Part shown: piece after piece, positions 31,582-42,230 of the stretch
How positions within the stretch are numbered: the first letter of the stretch is position 1
How the letters are laid out: each line of letters opens with the position of its first letter
Origin: Gnetum montanum
Lineage: Eukaryota; Streptophyta; Gnetopsida; Gnetales; Gnetaceae
Direction of reading: 5' to 3'
Assembly: GCA_015680685.1 (NCBI GenBank)
Contig: MNCI01008374.1
Location: 1,936 to 44,165 of the forward strand
DNA: 42,230 nt
The notes under the pieces: generated by a model
The model's input: only the letters and a program-made list of their open reading frames with translations
Told to the model about the DNA's origin: nothing
Databases searched by the model: none
Program-made: the position numbers and the translations under genes

Positions 31582-33987
31582 AATTTGGCCCAACAACTCT
31601 GTTCGTGCATTTCAATTTGTATGACATACAGAAATCCTTTCGGATATTTTCTGCTACTTATAAAATTGAGCGTGTTTGATACGTAGTAGACTGCCCTCCA
31701 GAGACGATATTTGATTTGACTTTATCCAACATGGTCAAGAATTATGAAATGTGGAATATGAAATGGTTTAACCATTATTACTCAATGGGAATCTGGAATA
31801 TAGAAATTGAATGCGAATATTTCCATTTCTTTTTCCAACCAACAGTTATTAAAGGTATTATCATTCATCTGTGGAAGCCCTTTAATGGGTTTGAATAGCT
31901 AGCAGAAAGTATGCATTCAGAATGATGTAACCGGGTTGCAGGATTTGATATTTGTCATTATCACTAGGAATGTTCGGGACTTGACACCTTCTGATAATGG
32001 GAAAAGACCATTCTGGTTAAATTAAAACAAACCCACACTCGTGACATCATTACTCAGTTATTCTGCACTCCAACATTTAGTAGGTTTTAATAAACATCTT
32101 AAAAGATTATTTCAAACGAAATTGATCACATAGGCTTTTGGCAAGATACTCGGATATTTCTAAAAGATATTTCAAAACATGTGATGCCGCCATTCATCAG
32201 ATATTCTGGACAAGGTATAGTATAATAGTACATTCAGTGGCCGAACATAGCAGCAAAGTAGCAACATGGAGCCCCTTTTATAACGTGATACCAGGCAAAG
32301 ATCGGTATGAAGCCCCTTTTATAAATTAAGAGACTTCTTTCTTCAAAATTCTCAACCAGCTAAAGAAAACACTGCAAACCAAGCTACAAAGAAAAAGAAA
32401 TAAGTTAGAATGGATGCAACAGAATCGAACCTTATGGGGAGGAGTTGTGAGCGTTATAGTTTTTTGCAACTTACTAGATGTTCCCGGCTTTTGAAACAAC
32501 AAATACTCGAGAAGCTCTTGTAGCCTTAAAGTACATAAAACTAATATTATCGGCTGCCTAAGCTGGTAAAAGATACATAGTTCTGAATAGCGCAGTATTA
32601 TTCAACCCTGATTTGTTCATATGAATGACTCAGAATTCATGAATATAGGAAGATCTTGCGTATTTTATCATGAGCACCTCATTCTGCAACATTGTTATCA
32701 TACACAAGACCCAAGCAGTATTCATAAGATTCTGACTATAGTAAAACCTTGAACTGTTTCAACTCAATTTCTTACATTTCATACCTAATTTAATATCATA
32801 TGCAACCATCCTTTGCCTCCATCGTATACCGAAAGTTGTCTGGAAAAAGGCCTAAAATGTAATGCACCATCATAATATCTTACGACAATCTCTGACACTG
32901 TAGCTTAGGATCTGTCATCCGACAAATATAATTAGTTATTATTAAACTAAAAGCTAACAAAATGAAACAATCGTGTAAACGAATAGAAATATACGCACCA
33001 AACATTAACTTAAAGCGCTGTTTCCCCTTCAATCTTGACATTTTTTGTCACCAAAAATCACAATGTCAGCTTTATAAAATTCTGAGAACTCAGCAACCAC
33101 AATCAGGAAATGCCAACATGTCTTATTGGTGATGCACTCTTGCTGTCATCAATCATCATCTGATCCTGTGAATAATTCATATAATTTGCATAAGAAAGGT
33201 GCTAAATCAAGATCAAAATGCACAGAATCTAATTTGATAAAATCCTTATACTTATTATACCAAAACAATTAGTAATCTTTTCAACCAAGAAAAAAACATT
33301 GATATCTGAACAAGCTTTACAAACCAGCAAAATTTATAGAGAACCAGTACAAGATCAATGCATAAGCCATAAAAATAGAAAACTTGATAACTTTTGGAAT
33401 TGGCATGGAAATCGGAGACATACCCCAACTTTATATTTCTTAAAATTAGAAACTTTGATTCTTTGTGGGCAATAAGAGCAAATAAATCACGAAATTCAGT
33501 ACCAATACCATGGCTACTTGTTTAATGCCAAAGCCACTTATCTTCAAATTTTTTGTAAATTTCATTGTAGGATGTAAATTTCAGAGCATTGAAGGACAAC
33601 ACAAAGTGTCACTATAGATATCCATTATCAAAAAGATCTCTTTTGTTAGCACAGTGCCCATAAAAAAACAAACAAGTTAACATCACCAATAACAATTTTT
33701 TTTTAAAAGACAAGCGATATCAATTAAAGACAACAATTTCCTGAATAGGTGGTGTTTAAAAACACCGGGTCAATATATTTGGCGGGTGTCTGTATAGTCA
33801 CCCACTAGGAAAAGATCTTTTGATATAATATTCAGAGTTTACAAAACCATTAAACTTAAAGACAGTTAACACGGTCCATGAGAAAAGAGCAGACAATTAA
33901 TCACATTATTTGTCGATGATATTTTCCCGAAGACAGCCAAAACAAAAGTTGATCTTCAGTATGGGCATACCTGTGAATATGGTGCAT
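31582..33987. other. Intergenic and 3' UTR sequence between two convergent genes
   Basis: The L23a-type gene ends at the left edge and CDC20 (minus strand) ends at the right edge, so this 2.4 kb holds both 3' UTRs and the region between. No coding potential, RNA gene or clear mobile element is visible. Short open frames here have no recognisable composition. Confidence 0.5.
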
Positions 33988-36234
33988 TCAACGGAGGAAA
34001 ATACGGCCAGTCTTACGAAAAGGTGGATCCTCTGTTGTCCTTTTCTTTTTCTCAGTAACTGGATCCCTGAAGATTTGCCAAAACCGCAATGTTTCATCGG
34101 CTCCTGCTGAAGCAACAGTACACCCATCTGGACTCTGATATGCCATGAAAACAATCAAGGTAAGGATCCTCCATGTTTAGAAATTTCTTGTATGCAATTA
34201 TCAACATTACACAGTAAAATACCTGAGCCATATGCAATACTCTAGCACTGTGACCTGAAAGCTCTGTTATTTTGGTCATGGATGGGTATTTCCAGAGAGT
34301 CAGCTGGTTATCTGCATAACCATGAGAACTTAATAACTCCTTCTCGTGCTTGTTCCATAACAGGGCACAGACTTGAGAATTTGTGTCTATGCTATTTAGG
34401 CATTGCCCAGAATTAACATTCCATAGCTTAATGCAACGATCTGCACTGCCTCCACCGGATGCTAATACATGGTTTTGAAAAGGACACCATGCCTGTGCTT
34501 TCACAGCCGCACGGTGCTCTGTAAACCTATGAAGGTATGGAGTTGTAATGGTACTGCTACTAGATGCCATCCTTTTCTCCCATATATGGAGCAGATTGTC
34601 ATTCCCTCCACTTGCAAGTAACTTCCCAGTCAGCGACCATTTTAGCCCACATACTTCCTCTCTATGGCCTCTGAACATTTGCACAATAGAGTCCCTTACA
34701 CGAACATCATGACTTAGAATTTTTCCATCTAAACTTCCCGCAGTGACAATGTTTCCATTCCACGAGAGTGCACCAACACGGCCGGTATGCCCGTTCAAAT
34801 TTCTAAGCTGTCAATAGATGCGTTTTCTTTTCAGAAACAGATTACTTTTTGTAAAAATAACAGAAAAAAAGTCATCAGACAGAGATCTTCACCGAAGGAC
34901 ACCTAAATACATTAAACTTATATGCAACAGATTTGTTTTATGTTCTTTTTATTTTATTTTTGTTTTTTGTTTTTTAGACATTGATCCAGCAGGATTCGAT
35001 CTCTATAGAGGTCAACTCCTCAGTTATCGGATTATCTTGGGAACAAGAGATTATGAAAGTGATTCTCATCTTTCCTAGATTAAAATGATGTAGAATAAGA
35101 GTGAAAAAAATCAAGATATACTTTCTTTGTTCCTTTTTTGTCCAAAAGATGTAATGTCTTTACTGTCAGATTAGTGATGGGTTTATTTGGAGAAATTTCC
35201 AAAAGTTTAGAGCAACTTAAATGTTTGTAATAGATCTTCAATCAGGTTCCTATTTATTTTGAGGAATTGCAAGGGCAGGAAGGATGCAAAATTACTGGAT
35301 CAGGTCAGGCCCACAAAGTAGAGATTTCTTTTTATGTGTTAAATTCAAAATAAGAGAAATGTAAATAAAAACCTGGATTTGCTTATCATGATCCCACAAT
35401 TGTATCACAGAGTTGTTCATTCCTGCTGCAAGGTGTATGCCATTCGGTGCCCAATTAACACTCGTAATAGGACCAACATCTTCATCTACGCTGAAAAGTT
35501 CATAAGATGTCTTCATGGTAGCATTCCACATGTAGGCAGTGTCTCCAAGAGCTATAGATACAATATTGGTTGAACTCCAATCCAGGAGATTCAAATAATA
35601 ATCATCCAATATGTCTGGTGCATCCAATGTTCTATCAGCAGTCTGTAGTACAAAGCAACCAGCATCTAAATAAAATAAACTCTGTAGCTTGAGTTGTAAA
35701 TCAAGCAGAAATAACTTTAATTTTTTTTAAAAAAAAGAACCTGAGGAATGTAGCGCTTAGTTCTTCCAAAACCCTTCAATTTGGCATCTACTGCAACTTC
35801 ACATAAGACACCAGGCTCTAAATCTTTCAATTTTGGGGGCGCTTTCCGTTTGGTATGATGATTCATAATTCTTCCCCGTCTTGTCGAAATTCCAGCATCG
35901 TTGAATAAGCAGCTAGCTAAAACCTTTCCATAGGCTTTTTTTGTGGGAGATTCGTCTTCCTTGTTGTCTTCATGAAGCAGATGCCTTGCAACTTCCACAT
36001 CCAAAGCATCCATTGGTACAATAAATCTATCATGCTGTCTCCATATCAAACAAAGAAAATCTTAGATGAACCCAAACTTTAGAAATCAATCAGTATTCTT
36101 TAAAAATTCAAAGCGAAATTAGAAAAGAGGGCAACAGTTAAAGTTCTTACAAATGGTTTGCTGGAACCCAAGTTAGATTTGGCATTTGATAGAACCCCGT
36201 TGACGGTCCATCTTTGTCTCCGGTATGCATCCAT
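33988..36234 (-). CDS. CDC20: CDC20-type APC/C activator, five exons, non-canonical degron and binding motifs
   Basis: Exons 36234-36151, 36034-35741, 35642-35373, 34807-34223 and 34134-33988, all GT-AG and phase 0, give 459 residues, the usual CDC20 length. CDC20 recruits substrates to the anaphase-promoting complex in mitosis. Seen: [20 protein letters not shown] (123-142), then seven WD40-type blades including [41 protein letters not shown] and [19 protein letters not shown]. Departures: the C-box, usually DR(F/Y)IPxR, reads DRFIVPM (30-36); the KEN position reads KED (53-55); the last residues are IFLR, where activators usually end in IR. It could be a divergent paralogue with changed APC/C binding rather than the main mitotic CDC20. 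No stops or frame breaks. Confidence 0.93.
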
Positions 36235-36703
36235 GGGTCTCGGAGATATAAGAACTACCCTACTAAACAGAATCTAGAAAACAAAAGCGGGAAAAAAAAA
36301 ACAAAAAACGGAAAAGAAACACGCAAAAATGCGAATCCCCCAAAAAGACAGAGGTGGACACAGAAAATAAAATTGCGAATTTAAAGAACAGCTCAGGCGA
36401 ATGGAACACTACTCCCTTCTTGCTTTGCCCTATAGACTCGTGAATCGTTGCCTGAGCTTTCGAAATCTTGAGACTGCCAGATTCAGCTTCCTAGCCAAAG
36501 CAAGAGATCTTCTCGGCCTGCTAGAATGCAAAAAAACGATGCTGTTTATGAGAGTCGTGTTCCAAGGAATAATTTCGCAAATGCAGAATCAAGCATGAGC
36601 TGTGAGGAAGGTTTTAGAAGAGAGACGCTTCTGCTTTTACGAACGGGTTTTGGGCTTCCTGCAACGGTCCAATTCTCAGCCGTGTCAAAAGTTTAGAACG
36701 GGT
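36235..36703 (-). promoter_or_regulatory. Upstream region of CDC20
   Basis: Leader and proximal promoter of the minus-strand CDC20 gene by position. G/C content is higher than in the surrounding repeats. I could not assign a TATA box or cell-cycle element with confidence. An open frame at 36401-36598 on the plus strand shows no protein-like composition. Confidence 0.4.
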
Positions 36704-37376
36704 ACACAAAATTCCTACCTTTTTTTCTAATTTAAAATTTCTCTGGGTCGGTTTACCGATTTCCGGGGTGTATGCTTACATGGCACAAAATTTCTCTGGG
36801 TCGGATTTTTAAATTAAAATGTTTCGTCATGTTTTAGGGAAATGCGTTAAAGCTGAGTTTTCCGCACTTTCCACTTAGTTCTAAGGGTTTTGTATTTTTT
36901 TTTTTACTTTTTATGCTTTTTCTTTTATACGATATCTTTAATGCAAAAAAGATCTAGTGTCACTATTGTTCGCTGGATGAAAAGATAAAAGAGGGTTTGG
37001 TGTTCAAGTATTTAGAAACAATGAAGTGTTAGTGGAGGTTGAAAAGCCATGGTATCATTGAGGTAAGATAAAAGAGGGTTTGGTGTTCAAGTATTTAGAA
37101 ACAATGAAGTGTTAGTGGAGGTTGAAAAGCCATGGTATCATTGAGGTATTGCTTGGTTAGAGTATATGATTTTGACATGCTACTATCCGTACTATGTAAG
37201 GATAAAAAAAGTGTTACAGTTTTTCTTTAGATTCTATGTTAATGATATAATGTAGTTTTTAACTACTATTCTATTAGTTATATGTCATGTGAACATATAG
37301 TTAAAGTTCCAACAACTCAAATTCATCATCTTATTCTTATATTTTACCTATGATAGGTTGACCATTAAGGTAGGTG
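36704..37376 (+). repeat. Tandem duplication, unit 1 (673 bp)
   Basis: Starts ACACAAAATTC and ends TTGACCATTAAGGTAGGTG; the same sequence recurs directly after it at 37377-37983. It contains an additional internal perfect duplication of 83 bp (36982-37064 and 37065-37147). Function unknown. Confidence 0.85.
36982..37147 (+). repeat. Perfect 83-bp tandem duplication inside unit 1
   Basis: Two identical copies, 36982-37064 and 37065-37147, each starting AAGATAAAAGAGGGTTTGG. Unit 2 has a single copy (from about 37675) with a few changes, so this duplication is younger than the larger one. Confidence 0.9.
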
Positions 37377-37983
37377 ACACAAAATTCATCTCTTTTTTTC
37401 TAATTTAAAATTTCTCTACAGTTTACCAATTTCCGAGGTTTATGCTTACATGGCACAAAATATCTTGGTGTTCAAGATGTATGGCTACCAAAGTTAGGGG
37501 ATTTTTAAATTAAAATGTTTCATCATGTTTTAGGGAAATGCGTTAAAGTTGAGTTTTTGGCACTTTCCACTTAGTTCTAAGGGTTTTGTATTCTTTTTAC
37601 TTTTTATGCTTTTTCTTTTTTACGATATCTTTAATGCAAAAAAGATCTAGTGTCACTATTTTTTGCTAGATGAAAAGATAAAAAAGGGTTTGGTGTTCAA
37701 GTATTTAGAAATAGTGAAGTGTTAGTGGAGGTTGAAAAGCCATGGTATCATTGAGGTATTGCTTGGTTAGAGTATATGATTTTGATACGCTACTATGTAA
37801 GGATAAAAAGTGTGTTACAAATTTTCTTTAGATTCTTTCTTCTATGTTAATGATATAATGTAGTTTTTAACTACTATTCTATTAGTTATATGTCATGTGA
37901 ACATATAGTTAAATTCCAACTACCCGAAGTCATCATCTTACTCTTATATTTTATCTATGATAGGTTGACCATTAAGGTAGGTG
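37377..37983 (+). repeat. Tandem duplication, unit 2 (607 bp)
   Basis: Second copy of 36704-37376, differing by point changes, the lack of the 83-bp duplication and a roughly 40-bp difference after TGGCACAAAAT. Confidence 0.85.
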
Positions 37984-38084
37984 AAGGATTTGATGATCAC
38001 ATACCATGGCGGATTGTCTACTTAATGCCATAGTTCATGAAGGTATAGTTTTTTCTATGACTGTAGGTAGCACATCGCAGTATA

Positions 38085-38150
38085 CTTCTTGGAATCGAAC
38101 CTATGACTTGCTAACTACAAGCTACATGCTCTAACTAAGTGAGCAATGCC
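38085..38150 (-). repeat. tRNA-derived SINE-like head, minus strand
   Basis: Read on the minus strand: TTGCTCACTTAGTTAGAGC (an A-box like that of a tRNA, 38128-38146) and, 30 bp on, GGTTCGATTCC (a near-perfect B-box, 38091-38101). The intervening bases do not fold into a sound tRNA, so a SINE head or tRNA relic is more likely than a working tRNA gene. Confidence 0.5.
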
Positions 38151-38439
38151 TCAAATAGCAACAACCCAATTTAATCATAGAAAAATGTTATTGCCTAGAG
38201 AAAGACTCTGAGAGGGTTAGTGGACCAAATTAACCATAAAAAAGTCACTCCTCATAGGCTGAATTTTCATGCCATTAAGTAGGATTTTGGAAGGATTGGT
38301 GGATGGGCAAAAACTTAACCTACCTCATAAACATGAGAAACAAGCACCTTATTATTACTCTAAATTAATTATATAAATCCAAAAAAATATAGTAGGTCCA
38401 TTTTGCTCTAATCTATAAACTTGTTTCTTAGAAGACATA

Positions 38440-38515
38440 GGACTGAAAGCTTAGTGGTAACGCTCTTGATTTGGAAGTTCCAAGTTATGGGTTCAAATCT
38501 AGTGGACATTGTTGA
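38440..38515 (+). repeat. tRNA-derived SINE-like head, plus strand
   Basis: AGCTTAGTGGTAACGCTCT (A-box-like, 38448-38466) followed by GGTTCAAATCT (B-box-like, 38490-38500) at tRNA spacing. No good acceptor stem is visible. Likely a SINE; the body and tail beyond about 38590 are not clear. Confidence 0.5.
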
Positions 38516-39188
38516 GTTGGGGGTGGGTGACAGGGTGGGTTGGAAGGGAGGTGTTGCTTGTGGTGGTAGGACAAGGATCTCAAAAAATTATTAATAATGA
38601 GCAAAGAAAATTCAAACTACACCACAAGCTTGACACTAAGTATACATCATAAAAAAAAACTTTCCAATTTTAGGATGTTTGCTCAAGAGTACAACCTTAA
38701 AATTAAAACTTTGAAAAAATAAGTGAAATCAATTAATTAGTAGAGAGGAAGGTCCCAACCTTAATAAAATTTACACTTTTTAATATCCATGCTTAAACTT
38801 AAAATAGCAAAAGGATTCAATAGAGAGAGCTATGGCTTAATACCAATATTTGTTTCAAAGTAAGAAAGTAGTACCACTAGTGGAAGATATTTACCTCTTT
38901 GCTTGTTATTAATCTTATGTTGAGAACTGTACCATCAACTATAACCTTTTTGTCGACGTTAGTTTTAATCCTTGAGTTAATAGTATTCTTGTTAGACAAG
39001 AAAAAACTTTCCTTATGAGCTATCTATCTAAGTTGTTTAATACTTTTTTTAATATTAGCAAAATATATATAGGAGCATCTATCTTCTCTCAATTCTTTAT
39101 TGCCATTCAATCATTCTTATTGTTGACATTAGTTTGATTTTTCATATCTTCAACGTTATATTATTTTTTTTATCTTTAACTTTAATAC
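38516..39188. other. No gene seen
   Basis: A/T-rich sequence between the SINE-like head and gypsy copy C. The last five bases before the LTR are AATAC; the partner of this possible target duplication is outside the window. Confidence 0.4.
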
Positions 39189-40150
39189 TGATGAGTGGCA
39201 AGGTACCCCTACACTCAACCATACGAAACAAGCGTAGCATGCGCGATCCGGTCAAATTCCGCAGACTAAATGCCTACACGCCCCATGGAACACTTGGGGT
39301 TAATCATTCATTGTCTTCCCAGACTTACTTGTGTTTGTCACAGTGTATGGTTAAGTAAGTCCGAGGTATATGATTTTTATCTCTTTTATGTTTTTCTCCT
39401 ATGCTATCGAGGTGAAGGGTTGAGAAACTAACTAACTCTAACTAATGACTAAGTTTAAATTAACTAGCGTCAGCATCCGTTCCCACTTACCGTACACACC
39501 CTGAACTATGCAACCGCGGCTACCAAACGCTAATCGTTACTGAGATCACCACGCGTAACGCACGTACTCGAAGTGGTCGTATTGAGGCACTTAACTAGCC
39601 TAAACATAATGAGCATCCGTTCCTTGACTAACCGTACACATCCTTAGATGCTCGTAATCAAGTCGTACTCATTCTGCATTCTAGGAGTTGATGGTGAGAG
39701 AATCTAATCGCGATGAGCAGCCGATTCCTTGATTAGCCGTACACATTCGTAAATGCTCATAATCAAGTCATACTCATGTCGCACTACTGCAGGGTAATAA
39801 ATAACAGGTAGGAAATAACATGTAAGAAATAACAAGTAATAAAATCCTATTCCATGCATTGCAAGGTTTATCCACAAAGCTTGTTTTTATTGTTGTACAC
39901 AACTTGCGTTCAGGTACAATGTTGCTCGAATAAAGATCCGTTCACTTGGGGACTCCTACTATAGGCACATGGAAAATATTCTATCCCTGGAGTGATCAAT
40001 CTGCAAGAGTTTCCCTACTTCTAGCCTAGGATGAGGAATAAGGGGAGTGCTGCCTCTTATTTATAGATTTGGCGGCGGACCGCGATATCGCTTACGCGAC
40101 ATCGCAGGGGACAACGCGATATCGCGGCTCATGCGAATCGCATTTCATCA
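39189..40150 (-). repeat. 3' LTR of gypsy copy C
   Basis: 962 bp, TGATGAG to TTTCATCA. Read on the minus strand: U3 with GATATC at 40118 and 40084 and GACATC at 40098, TATA box CTATAAATAAGAG at 40054-40066, then R/U5 similar to copy D. At 39580-39790 the blocks GAGCATCCGTTCC and ATGAGCAGCCGATTCC, each followed by CTTGACTA/CTTGATTA and CCGTACACA, form a local two-unit duplication that makes this LTR longer. The inner edge is followed by a decayed polypurine tract. Confidence 0.85.
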
Positions 40151-40160
40151 TACCTTCATG
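40151..40160 (-). other. Decayed polypurine tract of copy C
   Basis: On the minus strand CATGAAGGTA precedes the LTR; copy D has CATGGGGGTA there. Two G have become A. Confidence 0.6.
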
Positions 40161-40325
40161 ATTGAATGAAAACTTGTCCTCAAGTTCCTTACAATAATAT
40201 TAGGAAGGTATGGGATTATTGAGGGGAATGGAACTAATGGGATGACATGTGAATGGATCATCATTATAAGACTTGACAAAACTGGTGTTCATGACAACAA
40301 GGGTGAACACGTTATTACAATGATA

Positions 40326-40511
40326 TCAGGCCTTAGTTTGTAGCTGAGAAAGAGAGAGAGAAAGAAGTGTTGCTGCTACCAATGCCAAGATTGCACCTTT
40401 GCTATCCATCCATAAGCGTGCCATTGATTTTGCTCCTTGCATAGCTGCTTCAGCGTTGCTCCATTCGAAGTGTTTGCTCCAGATCCAATTCGTTGTTTGT
40501 ATGATCGCCAT
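40326..40511 (-). CDS. Small post-pol ORF of copy C with a hydrophobic tail
   Basis: From ATG at 40511 to the stop at 40326, 61 residues. It starts MAIIQTTNWIW, has a polar middle and ends in a hydrophobic stretch GAILALVAATLLSLSLSQL, a possible membrane anchor. The homologue in copy D starts at 25596 (MAIT, then a stop) and is decayed but keeps the MDW, ALMQG and LFSLSLQ landmarks. In both copies the ATG follows a GT-rich tract ending TGTGTGCAG (D) or TGTGTGCAA (C), like a splice acceptor. Its place between pol and the polypurine tract is where env-like genes lie in Athila elements, but it is far too short for one. Function unknown. Confidence 0.4.
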   Translation of the reverse strand: MAIIQTTNWIWSKHFEWSNAEAAMQGAKSMARLWMDSKGAILALVAATLLSLSLSQLQTKA

Positions 40512-42230
40512 TTGCACACACAACACAATCTTATATTAGCAAGGGTAAATGAATCATCATGTAATTGATACCTTGCTTCGGTGTAAGTTCATTGGCTAGG
40601 TTGTGGTATGGTTGATATGGATCAGGAGATATAGTAATGATGACTACCGAAGGTGTAGGGGTTAGGAAGAAAATCAAAAAATCTAGGGCTAGGAGAAAAT
40701 CAAAAAAATCGGGCCCCGTGCCCCCATGACTAATCGCAAACCTCCGGTAGTGTTAGAATGGAGAAAGAAAAGGAGTAAGAAAGATAGATAAAAAGGGACA
40801 ACTGAAAACATCAGTGAAATGGATGTCAAGATGGTAATGAATAAAATAAAATTAATTGTAAAATGTTAAGGGAAAGAATTTAATTAATGCCCCAAATAGG
40901 AATGTCAGTGGGTCCTCCCCAAAGCAGGCTCATGCCTTTAATGCCCTGACAAACCCACATTCAAAGAGTCCGTAGGCTCTAGGAATGTCATCTCGAACAA
41001 GAGTTAAAGTCTTAACCACAAGAATTTACCAAAAAGAAAATAATGCATCAACCAAAATATATACACTAATGATACAATCGGCAATGAGGTGAAAAATGGA
41101 GAGAAGGATGGAGAGAAGTGGATGGAATGGAATCCCAAGAACAAGGTGGTGTACAGCCCCTTGTGTGTTTCATGATTAATGTGACTTAGCAAATCCTATT
41201 CCAAGTCCGGCCTCAAACCAACCACATCTAGTGACTTCGCATTAATGCATTCAGCCAAACCATCCACTTGAAGAACAAGAATGCATCTCCAAAGAGCCAT
41301 CACCATTCCGACGAAACAAAGGAGGGAATGGGAAGCAAGAAGGGCCTTAGTTAGAGGGAACACTTGTGGTTCCATAACCAGTGCTTGTAGCCTAAATTTT
41401 ATTTCGTCTAAGGGGTGTGCTTTGAATTCTCACTTTGTTTTTTTTGGTGTTTTGTGTTTTTATGCGTGAGAACCACATCATGCAAAGACTTCTTATTTTT
41501 ATTGACTCATCTTCCGATAATTGGGTAACATCGGAACGGAGAGAAAAACTCAAAAAAGAAAACATCTAAGCACCCAAGAGAATGGCCAACATAAAAGCAT
41601 CAAGTTCCCTTAAAGTCACACCCTTTTCAATCCTTGAGTCCTTCCTTAGTTTGAGAAATACCCGGTCACTGATTTGTTTAAGTTCTTATTAGAAGGGGAC
41701 TGTACATTTCCAAGCCGAGAGAGACCATAGAGTGTTATGGACGGATGGATGAAGTGAACTCATTGCCTGTCATATCAAAAGAAACATACCTTAGTATCAA
41801 CATTGTGACTTAAAGGTAAAAATCAAACATTAGCAATCAATATGAAAAACAGTTCATACCATCGTTTCGAACACTTATTGGGTGACGAACTTACAGGGTG
41901 GATCACACACACACAAACACACAAAAAATGGAAAAGTATAACGATGTTGTAAAATAAAAACAAGAAAAGTTAAAGAAATTTGTAAAACAAAAAGGTGTAA
42001 AACAAAAACGTAAAAGGAACTGAAGGCCCCATATAATTAGCATAGGTGGCCATCTCCCCCATGATTGAGTGGAAAGGGAGAGATTTGAACTAATGAGCGC
42101 CTGTTTGAATTTCTTAAAAGTGTCCATCTTCTCCCAATTGATGATCTTAGAGTAACGGATGGAAGTTGGTGACGCTCATATTCCAATGTGTCTATGCTTT
42201 CGTTGTTGGCATGGCTTGTCTCCTCAGTTC

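Larger units (their letters stand above)
40151..42230 (-). mobile_element. Gypsy copy C, post-pol region (continues beyond the window)
   Basis: Collinear with 24004-25982 of copy D in reverse. Landmarks: the GGGTCCTCCCC block at 40911, AAGGGGTGTGCTTTGAATTC at 41410, AACCACATCATGCAAAGA near 41470, and the CATCTCCCCCATGATTGAG block at 42051 that follows the end of integrase in the other copies. The last 170 bp of the window should be the end of pol. Confidence 0.75.

Noticed and set aside
34000-34020. Possible splice donor GTAAGA within the last CDC20 exon
   Set aside because: Reading through gives a product of normal length with an LR end, and no downstream exon ending in a canonical tail was found in the next kilobase.
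33906-34154. 82-residue open frame overlapping the last CDC20 exon
   Set aside because: It is a shifted frame of CDC20 exon 5 that runs through the intron and 3' UTR; the CDC20 frame ends at 33988.
36401-36598. 65-residue plus-strand open frame upstream of CDC20
   Set aside because: No recognisable motif, lies in the likely CDC20 promoter region and has no codon pattern distinct from chance.
39580-39790. Regularly spaced repeats in the LTR of copy C considered as a CRISPR-like array
   Set aside because: Only two imperfect units inside a plant LTR; no array structure.
41889-41930. Short CA-rich tract
   Set aside because: Simple sequence at the same place where the other copies have A-rich post-pol sequence; no further structure.

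Overview
The window is nuclear DNA of a land plant with a large, repeat-rich genome. Evidence: plant-style split genes with GT-AG introns, a gene for a plastid-targeted ribosomal protein, a plant-type CDC20, and old, stop-riddled Ty3/gypsy elements with tRNA-Asp-like primer sites (Athila/Tat style). A gymnosperm would fit the density and age of the repeats, but nothing here proves it.

Layout. 1-328 is the end of an LTR whose element lies mostly left of the window. 329-3890 (copy A) and about 4975-15663 (copy B) are two decayed minus-strand gypsy copies; B ends in a full 5' LTR (14775-15663). Both carry, beyond pol, an LTR-like module followed by a primer-site-like sequence and an unrecognised ORF. 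15930-16849 and 26856-27270 are the two halves of a dead LINE, split by a complete 10-kb plus-strand gypsy element (copy D, 16850-26850) with 5-bp target duplications GTCTT. 28432-29576 is a second, younger 5'-truncated LINE with a perfect 11-bp target duplication. 39189-42230 (copy C) is the 3' LTR and 3' end of another minus-strand gypsy copy that runs out of the window.

The two host genes sit between 29.6 and 36.3 kb and converge. On the plus strand, 29692-31581 encodes in three exons a 178-residue protein: an acid-free, transit-peptide-like exon 1 joined in phase to a eukaryotic cytosolic-type L23a (uL23) domain. This looks like a nuclear gene that supplies the plastid (less likely mitochondrial) ribosome with a protein of cytosolic origin, a substitution previously known from spinach. 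The younger LINE landed between its TATA-like box and its start codon. On the minus strand, 36234-33988 encodes in five exons a complete 459-residue CDC20-type APC/C activator, whose C-box, KEN position and C-terminal tail all depart from the family consensus. Upstream of CDC20 lie a two-unit tandem duplication with an inner perfect 83-bp duplication and two tRNA-derived SINE-like heads.

The host genes are intact; every retroelement gene in the window is interrupted by stops or frameshifts, apart from the 322-codon LINE tail ORF. The best leads are the L23a gene and its LINE-split promoter, the non-canonical CDC20, the 14-bp GATATC arrays in the gypsy U3 regions, and the duplicated LTR-like/ORF module of copies A and B.
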